Shown in pieces: positions 59,865 to 64,000 of a stretch of 64,000 nt of DNA. Each line of letters opens with the position of its first letter. Within the stretch, counting starts at the first letter, position 1. The stretch lies in NCBI GenBank assembly GCA_963803495.1, contig CAWDMP010000002.1:3906001-3970000 (forward strand). The letters run 5' to 3'. The notes under the pieces are model-generated. The model saw nothing but the letters and a program-made list of their open reading frames with translations, was not told the origin of the DNA and made no database searches. Position numbers and translations under genes: made by a program. The stretch comes from Persicitalea sp963803495 (GTDB taxonomy: Bacteria > Bacteroidota > Bacteroidia > Cytophagales > Spirosomataceae).

Positions 59865-60311
59865 TTATTCTCCTTTCAACCTCACGTTCTCATCTTCCAC
59901 CAAATGGTTGATCTCCTTGATTACGTCGAGGAAGACGCTTAGTTTTTCGGGAGCGATCTTTTCCCGTATGATTTGGTTAAACGTCAGGACGCCCTCACGG
60001 GCCTGCTCGCGTTTGGCTTTCCCGGCTTCGGTGAGCGTGATCAGGACAAAACGCTTATCGTTGCCGTTGGTCTCGCGACGGATGAAGCCCTTTTCTTCCA
60101 GGCTCTTCAACATCCTGACCAAACTACGCGGCTCCATACCCAGTAAAGGGGCTATTTTGGTGGCCGGGGTACCCTGTTCGAGGTCGATGTTGAGCAGTAC
60201 GTAACCGACCGCCATCGTCATGTCATATTGCGCGGCGTAGGTGTTGTACAGCCGTGAAATCGAGTGCCAGGCCCATTTTATATGAAAATCAACGGTTTTC
60301 TCTTTGCGCAT
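59865..60311 (-). CDS. MarR-family transcriptional regulator
   Basis: A 148-residue winged-helix regulator. The recognition region is LGMEPRSLVRMLKSLEEKGF and the wing is IRRETNGNDKRFVLITLTEA. The N-terminus (DFHIKWAWHSISRLYNTYAA) forms the dimer interface. It is co-directional with fadN and 93 bp upstream. A promoter and an inverted repeat lie just before it (60355-60391), so it probably represses itself and fadN and responds to a fatty acyl compound (inference). Confidence 0.9.
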   Translation of the reverse strand: MRKEKTVDFHIKWAWHSISRLYNTYAAQYDMTMAVGYVLLNIDLEQGTPATKIAPLLGMEPRSLVRMLKSLEEKGFIRRETNGNDKRFVLITLTEAGKAKREQAREGVLTFNQIIREKIAPEKLSVFLDVIKEINHLVEDENVRLKGE

Positions 60312-60354
60312 TCTTGACTACTTAGTCGGATCGGTGTGGTAGGGTGGCTTTTCA

Positions 60355-60391
60355 CAAATGTAAAAATTTCAATAATGGTATGCAAGCATAC
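60355..60391 (-). promoter_or_regulatory. marR-fadN promoter with overlapping inverted-repeat operator
   Basis: On the minus strand TTG (60383-60385), a 20-bp spacer and TACATTTG (60355-60362) match the Bacteroidota promoter consensus. An inverted repeat GTATGC-AA-GCATAC (60378-60391) covers the -33 element, a classic place for an autoregulatory MarR operator. Confidence 0.62.
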
Positions 60392-60412
60392 TTTTATTTG
60401 ACGGTCCGTTGT

Positions 60413-60443
60413 TTGGTGGTTAGCCAAATCGCCTTTACTTTTG
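60413..60443 (+). promoter_or_regulatory. Promoter of the small lipoprotein gene
   Basis: TTG (60413-60415), a 20-bp spacer and TACTTTTG (60436-60443), an exact TAnnTTTG, lie 26 bp before the ATG at 60470. Diverges from the marR promoter. Confidence 0.7.
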
Positions 60444-60469
60444 CACTGAAACTATTTACCACGATTCCA

Positions 60470-60718
60470 ATGAAATTTAGAAATATGGCTGCGGTTGCGG
60501 TAGGTGTGGCGATGCTATCCTCTTGCGATTATCAAAAGTACAACCATGCCGAGCAGATCGACGTGCGTGCCAACAGCGAGTGGGTCTACGGTGTCCATCC
60601 CGACTCGGCCGCCCGCCAGCTCAACAATAAGTATCCTGAGCAGCCCGAAGTGGAAAATCGCGTGAGCGCTATCCGTGAAAAAATGTTCGGTGGTGGCACG
60701 CTTAGCCAGGGAAACTAG
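60470..60718 (+). CDS. Small lipoprotein of unknown function
   Basis: An 82-residue protein starting MKFRNMAAVAVGVAMLSSCD with a lipobox (LSSC). The mature part is SEWVYGVHPDSAARQLNNKY, then EVENRVSAIREKMFGGG. An upstream in-frame start would place 42 residues over the promoter and is rejected. No family is recognised. It is flanked by its own promoter and terminator, so it is a single-gene unit. Confidence 0.72.
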   Translation: MKFRNMAAVAVGVAMLSSCDYQKYNHAEQIDVRANSEWVYGVHPDSAARQLNNKYPEQPEVENRVSAIREKMFGGGTLSQGN

Positions 60719-60740
60719 GCATTAGTTATACATTTACAGG

Positions 60741-60774
60741 AAAGCGGCGTCTTCGTTAGAAGCGCTGCTTTTTT
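60741..60774 (+). terminator. Terminator of the small lipoprotein gene
   Basis: AAAGCGGCGTCTTC, a GTTA loop, GAAGCGCTGC then TTTTTT: a stem with one bulge and one G-U pair and a U-run, about 23 bp after the stop. Confidence 0.7.
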
Positions 60775-60947
60775 CATTATTCCGCTACGGTACTTTGTCG
60801 CCAGGTATTACCGTTGCCTAAATCAGGCACGACGGGGTAAAGTCCATTTGGGACAATTGAATTTTTTTAATTTACTTTACACCTATAATTTCTGAGCGGA
60901 GTAGTACTTTTCTTATTTTAGCTACCTTTATTTAAAACACAATAACG

Positions 60948-62024
60948 ATGAATATTGCCTTAGTAACGGGTTCGGCGGGTTTGATTGGCAGCGAATCGGT
61001 CGCGTTTTTGGCCGATAAGTTCGACCTGGTGATCGGCGTGGACAACAACCTGCGCCAGTATTTTTTCGGCGAGGACGGCAACACCGCCTGGAACCGCAAC
61101 CGCATCGAGGATGCATATAGTAACTACAAGCACTATAGCGCCGACATCCGTGAGGTGAGCCAATTGGAGCCCATTTTCAAGGAGTACGGTGCCGACATCA
61201 AGATGATCGTGCACACCGCCGCGCAACCCAGCCACGATTGGGCCGCGCGTGAGCCGTTCACCGATTTTGGCGTGAACGCCGTCGGTACGATCAATATGCT
61301 GGAAATGACGCGGCTCAACTGCCCTGAGGCCGTTTTCATATTTACCTCCACCAATAAAGTCTACGGCGATAATCCCAATAGCCTGCCCTTGGTGGAGCTG
61401 GAAACCCGTTACGAGATCGACGAGAACCACCCCTACTTCGAGAACGGCATCGACGAACTGCATAGTATCGACCAAACCAAGCATTCTATTTTTGGGGCTT
61501 CCAAGGTAGCGGCCGATGTGATGGTGCAGGAGTACGGCCGGTACTTCGGCATGAAAACGGGGGTGTTTCGGGGCGGTTGCCTCACGGGCCCTAACCACTC
61601 GGGGGCCCAGTTGCACGGTTTCCTGGCCTACCTGATGAAGTGTGCCATCACCGGCAATCACTACACCATCTTTGGCTATAAAGGCAAGCAGGTGCGTGAC
61701 AATATTCACAGCCACGATCTGGTAAATATGTTCTGGCATTTTTACCAAAATCCCCGTCCCGGTGAGGTATACAACGCGGGTGGCGGACGCTTCGCCAATT
61801 GCTCGATGCTGGAAGGCATCGCGCTTTGTGAAAAAATCTCGGGTAAAAAAATGTCTTATTCCTACTCAGAAACCAACCGATCCGGCGACCACATCTGGTA
61901 CATAAGTGATCTGACGAAGTTCAAGTCGCATTATCCCGGTTGGGATTGGGAGTACGGATTGGAAGAAACTTTGACCCAAATTCACGACGGCATCGCATCG
62001 CGATTGGCCAATCCGGTTGCCTGA
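60948..62024 (+). CDS. NAD-dependent epimerase/dehydratase (CDP-paratose 2-epimerase-like), altered YxxxK motif
   Basis: A 358-residue short-chain dehydrogenase-type sugar-nucleotide epimerase. The N-terminal dinucleotide motif is VTGSAGLIGSESVAFL. The catalytic Ser/Thr region is FTSTNKVYGDNP. The Tyr of the usual YxxxK motif is replaced by Phe: HSIFGASKVAADVMVQEYG. Residues typical of CDP-tyvelose/paratose epimerases are kept (FRGGCLTGPNHSGAQLHGFL, VYNAGGGRFANCSML). No other sugar-nucleotide gene is nearby. The substrate is therefore uncertain. A weak promoter-like TACCTTTA lies near 60925. Confidence 0.88.
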   Translation: MNIALVTGSAGLIGSESVAFLADKFDLVIGVDNNLRQYFFGEDGNTAWNRNRIEDAYSNYKHYSADIREVSQLEPIFKEYGADIKMIVHTAAQPSHDWAAREPFTDFGVNAVGTINMLEMTRLNCPEAVFIFTSTNKVYGDNPNSLPLVELETRYEIDENHPYFENGIDELHSIDQTKHSIFGASKVAADVMVQEYGRYFGMKTGVFRGGCLTGPNHSGAQLHGFLAYLMKCAITGNHYTIFGYKGKQVRDNIHSHDLVNMFWHFYQNPRPGEVYNAGGGRFANCSMLEGIALCEKISGKKMSYSYSETNRSGDHIWYISDLTKFKSHYPGWDWEYGLEETLTQIHDGIASRLANPVA

Positions 62025-62165
62025 ATGCTTGATGCTGGACGTTAGATTTTGGACGCTTGACTTTGGACTTCTTTGTATTGCCGGAAAGGGTGAAAATGAA
62101 TCTAGCGTACAGATGAAATTACCGGGGGGTGGTGGCAATCCCTTGACCAATAAATACCCAAAAGA

Positions 62166-62200
62166 AAAGGGCGCGGATGAATATTCATCCGCGCCCTCTT
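62166..62200 (-). terminator. Terminator of the sor operon/Rrf2 gene
   Basis: A perfect 15-bp palindrome AGGGCGCGGATGAAT/ATTCATCCGCGCCCT (62168-62197) followed on the minus strand by a TTTTCTTTT run. It also lies after the convergent epimerase gene and may end both transcripts. Confidence 0.8.
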
Positions 62201-62215
62201 CTTTTAGTGAAGTAC

Positions 62216-62641
62216 CTACACAAAATCAGGGTTACGCATCAGGTCGGTCAGGGTGGTTTGGTCCAGGACGGCTAGATTGGCGTCGCGCCATTTTTCCATG
62301 ACCGTGCGTAAGGTGCAGGCCTCTTCATCGGCGCAATCGGCGCACTTGCCGTAAAAAAACAGCGACACGCAGAGCGTGGGCGCGATCGGTCCGTCGATGA
62401 CGCGCAGTATTTTGGAGAATTTCACCTCCCCCGGTGGTACCCTGAGCAAGTACCCGCCGCCTTTGCCTTTCTGGCTTTGCAGGATACCGCTGTTGCGCAG
62501 GTCCAGTAGAATGGCTTCGAGAAACTTGCGAGGGATTTTTTCACGCTCGGCGATATACGAAATAAGCATTGGCCCCTTGCCGTAATTTTCGGCCAGGACT
62601 TTCAGGGCTTTGAGGGCGTATTTCGCTTTTTTTGAAATCAT
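62216..62641 (-). CDS. Rrf2-family transcriptional regulator with three cysteines
   Basis: A 141-residue winged-helix regulator. The HTH region is GPMLISYIAEREKIPRKFLE and ILLDLRNSGILQSQKGKGGG. The cysteine cluster CADCADEEAC (near residues 102-111), with an earlier Cys in TLCVSLFF, could bind an iron-sulfur cluster as in IscR/NsrR. It overlaps the cytochrome c gene by 4 bp (ATGA), so it belongs to the sulfite dehydrogenase operon and probably regulates it. Confidence 0.9.
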   Translation of the reverse strand: MISKKAKYALKALKVLAENYGKGPMLISYIAEREKIPRKFLEAILLDLRNSGILQSQKGKGGGYLLRVPPGEVKFSKILRVIDGPIAPTLCVSLFFYGKCADCADEEACTLRTVMEKWRDANLAVLDQTTLTDLMRNPDFV

Positions 62642-63071
62642 TGTTTCTTGCTACCGGCTGTTGATTTTTCCAACGTGTGCCATTCGATGTCTTTCAAAGG
62701 TTGACGGCGCTCGTACCGATCGTTCGGGGCGTAGTGTCTTGCCAGGTAGTCCAAGATCTTAGGTTCAGACTCGCCCAAATCCCACAGATTTTGGGTCCGC
62801 TGCATCCAGTGAATTTTTTCCAGCCATACCTCACGCGTCGCGCGGTACTGCGTCACGAGCTTACTGGAATGGCAACCGGTGCAATTGGCGCGTACCAGTT
62901 CGAATCCATCGGCAATTACAAAACCTGTCGCCGGGTCGATCCCCTGCTTCGTCGTGTCGACGGGTACTTGGATGGTTGTTTCCGAACAATAACGCGTTCG
63001 GAGGTAGTACGGAAGGCCGCCGCAACAAACAGCACCAGACGCCAGAAGAAAAATACTTGAATTTTTTTCAT
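62638..63071 (-). CDS. Monoheme cytochrome c, likely sulfite dehydrogenase SorB-type subunit (frame break at homopolymer)
   Basis: About 144 residues when reconstructed. The raw start ATG at 63069-63071 is followed by seven A's; eight are needed to reach the frame MKKNSSIFLLASGAVCCG. The mature part holds PYYLRTRYCSETTIQVPVD and the heme motif CTGCH in ANCTGCHSSKLVTQYRA. Then come VWLEKIHWMQRTQNLWDLGE and the end STAGSKKQ. It probably accepts electrons from the molybdenum subunit next to it. Confidence 0.82.
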
Positions 63072-63170
63072 TACATGGAATTTAAAGTTTTGCATGAAAG
63101 TGGGACAGTTAGTGTGATTTTTGGTAATTCAAAGGCCTAAACACATCAACAATTAAACGAATAAACAACC

Positions 63171-64000
63171 TCACACAACCTTCACCGCGATTCTGTGACA
63201 GGCATTATTGATATAACCCTTGGGGTTCCAGGCGGGAATGACCATCGGTTGCGATGTTCCTTCGGTATCGGTGGCTTTGGCCCATACCTCGTAGTAGCCT
63301 TTGCCCGGAAACTTCACATCGGCCGACCAGTGCTGCCAAGCCAATCGGTTCTTGGGTTTTTTTAAATCGCAAGCCTGCCAGGTAGCACCGTAGTCGACGG
63401 ATACGCTCATGTCTTTTACCGCCAAATCACCCGCCCAGGCGTGGCCACGCAGCGTCAGCTTTTGGCTGGTTTCCAGGATCAGCCCGGAACGCGGGTAGGT
63501 GATGAGCGACTTGACGGGCATAGATTCGATAATTTTCATGTCCTCGTCCGGCACGTCAGTGCCCGGCGCTACCGGATAGGCCGGGACGCGGTAGCTATCG
63601 CCGCCCATTTTTTCGCCGTCGTGTACCTTGTTTCGGATCACAATCCGGTTGAGCCACTTGCCGGAGGCGGAAGCGGGCCAACCACCCGCGACCAGCCGAA
63701 GCGGCGGCCCGTGCATGATCGGGATATCCTGCCCGTTCATGGCCCAGGCCAGGAGCGTCTCGTCTTCCAGCGCTTTGCGCATAGGCACCCCGCGCGAGAT
63801 CGGTTCTTTCTTCGGGTCGCCGCTGAGGTGCGTGTCGTTGCCGTAGTACCCGATGTACACCGCGTCGGATTTTATCCCCACGCTCTGGAGTACGTCTTTC
63901 AGGCGGACGCCCGTCCACTCGGCGCAGCTCACGGCGCCATCGCTCCATTGATTGCCCGATGCGGGTGGGTTGTAGCCATTGCGGCCATTGCCACCGCACT
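63171..64000 (-). CDS. Sulfite dehydrogenase (SorA/sulfite oxidase family), C-terminal part; cut by window edge
   Basis: The open frame runs off the right edge. About 275 residues are visible. The molybdopterin-binding Cys is seen in CGGNGRNGYNP, at the edge. Family features follow: GVRLKDVLQSVGIKSDAVYI, SRGVPMRKALEDETLLAWAM, HGPPLRLVAGGWPASASGKW, and the C-terminal dimerisation domain (TLRGHAWAGDLAVKDMSVSV, then FPGKGYYEVWAKATDTEG). The enzyme oxidises sulfite to sulfate in the periplasm, with electrons going to the adjacent cytochrome c. No frame breaks are seen. Confidence 0.9.
   Translation of the reverse strand, partial: CGGNGRNGYNPPASGNQWSDGAVSCAEWTGVRLKDVLQSVGIKSDAVYIGYYGNDTHLSGDPKKEPISRGVPMRKALEDETLLAWAMNGQDIPIMHGPPLRLVAGGWPASASGKWLNRIVIRNKVHDGEKMGGDSYRVPAYPVAPGTDVPDEDMKIIESMPVKSLITYPRSGLILETSQKLTLRGHAWAGDLAVKDMSVSVDYGATWQACDLKKPKNRLAWQHWSADVKFPGKGYYEVWAKATDTEGTSQPMVIPAWNPKGYINNACHRIAVKVV

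Overview
The window looks like a chromosomal segment of a Bacteroidota bacterium, most likely order Cytophagales (Spirosomataceae/Dyadobacter-like). The reasons are an alternative complex III (act) operon, a SusC-type TonB receptor, Bacteroidota-style promoters (TTG, 19-20 bp, TAnnTTTG), an elongated ribosomal protein S1 with an acidic tail, DUF3078 and DUF349 proteins, a tricorn-like S41 protease and moderate GC content. Most of the window is housekeeping sequence. Accessory material is concentrated at about 40.6-57.2 kb.

Layout. 1-3.8 kb: actB (cut by the window edge) and actA of alternative complex III, minus strand. 4.0-10.6 kb: tRNA-Cys, rpsA, an HNH protein, smpB, an NTF2-like secreted protein, a radical SAM protein, accD and an unrecognised small gene. 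10.6-19.6 kb: division and cell-wall (dcw) cluster murD-ftsW-murG-murC-ftsQ-ftsA-ftsZ, minus strand. 19.7-22.5 kb: DUF3078 outer-membrane protein, an MscS-family channel, a 61-residue protein and an ECF sigma factor, with a remnant of mscL. 22.6-25.6 kb: ribosomal operon rplM-rpsI-rpsB-tsf with a clear promoter and terminator. 25.7-30.8 kb: SUI1-like factor, a membrane-anchored hypothetical, a MacB/FtsX-type permease, a TerC protein, a DUF1080 protein and a glycine-zipper lipoprotein. 30.8-37.5 kb: uronate catabolism (uxuA-uxaC-kdgK-eda), a lone ECF sigma factor and a LacI regulator. 37.5-40.6 kb: DUF349 protein and the ABC-F protein EttA.

Accessory region. 40.66-43.74 kb carries a P-loop NTPase followed by a protein with a degenerate NTPase-like head and a run of nearly identical 120-bp TPR repeats, which is a plausible conflict (defence) system. 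A fragment of a tricorn-like protease and an orphan SusC receptor follow. 47.17-52.99 kb is a tight five-gene operon: fatty acyl-AMP ligase, acyl carrier protein, cytochrome P450, MBOAT acyltransferase and SGNH/DltD-like protein. It reads as a self-contained pathway that activates a fatty acid, oxidises it on the carrier and transfers it to an unknown acceptor. Then come a full tricorn-like S41 protease and a HEPN-MNT pair. 57.4-60.3 kb: a FadN-type beta-oxidation protein under a MarR regulator with a visible promoter and operator. 60.4-64 kb: a small lipoprotein, a sugar-nucleotide epimerase with an altered catalytic motif, and a sulfite dehydrogenase operon (sorA, cytochrome c, Rrf2 regulator).

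Quality warning. About twenty single-base indels interrupt genes that should be intact, including smpB, ftsW, murD and rpsB, many of them at short homopolymers. They look like sequencing or assembly errors rather than real pseudogenes, so I describe the affected genes as single reconstructed genes and give each break position. I see no rRNA, CRISPR array, insertion sequence or prophage.
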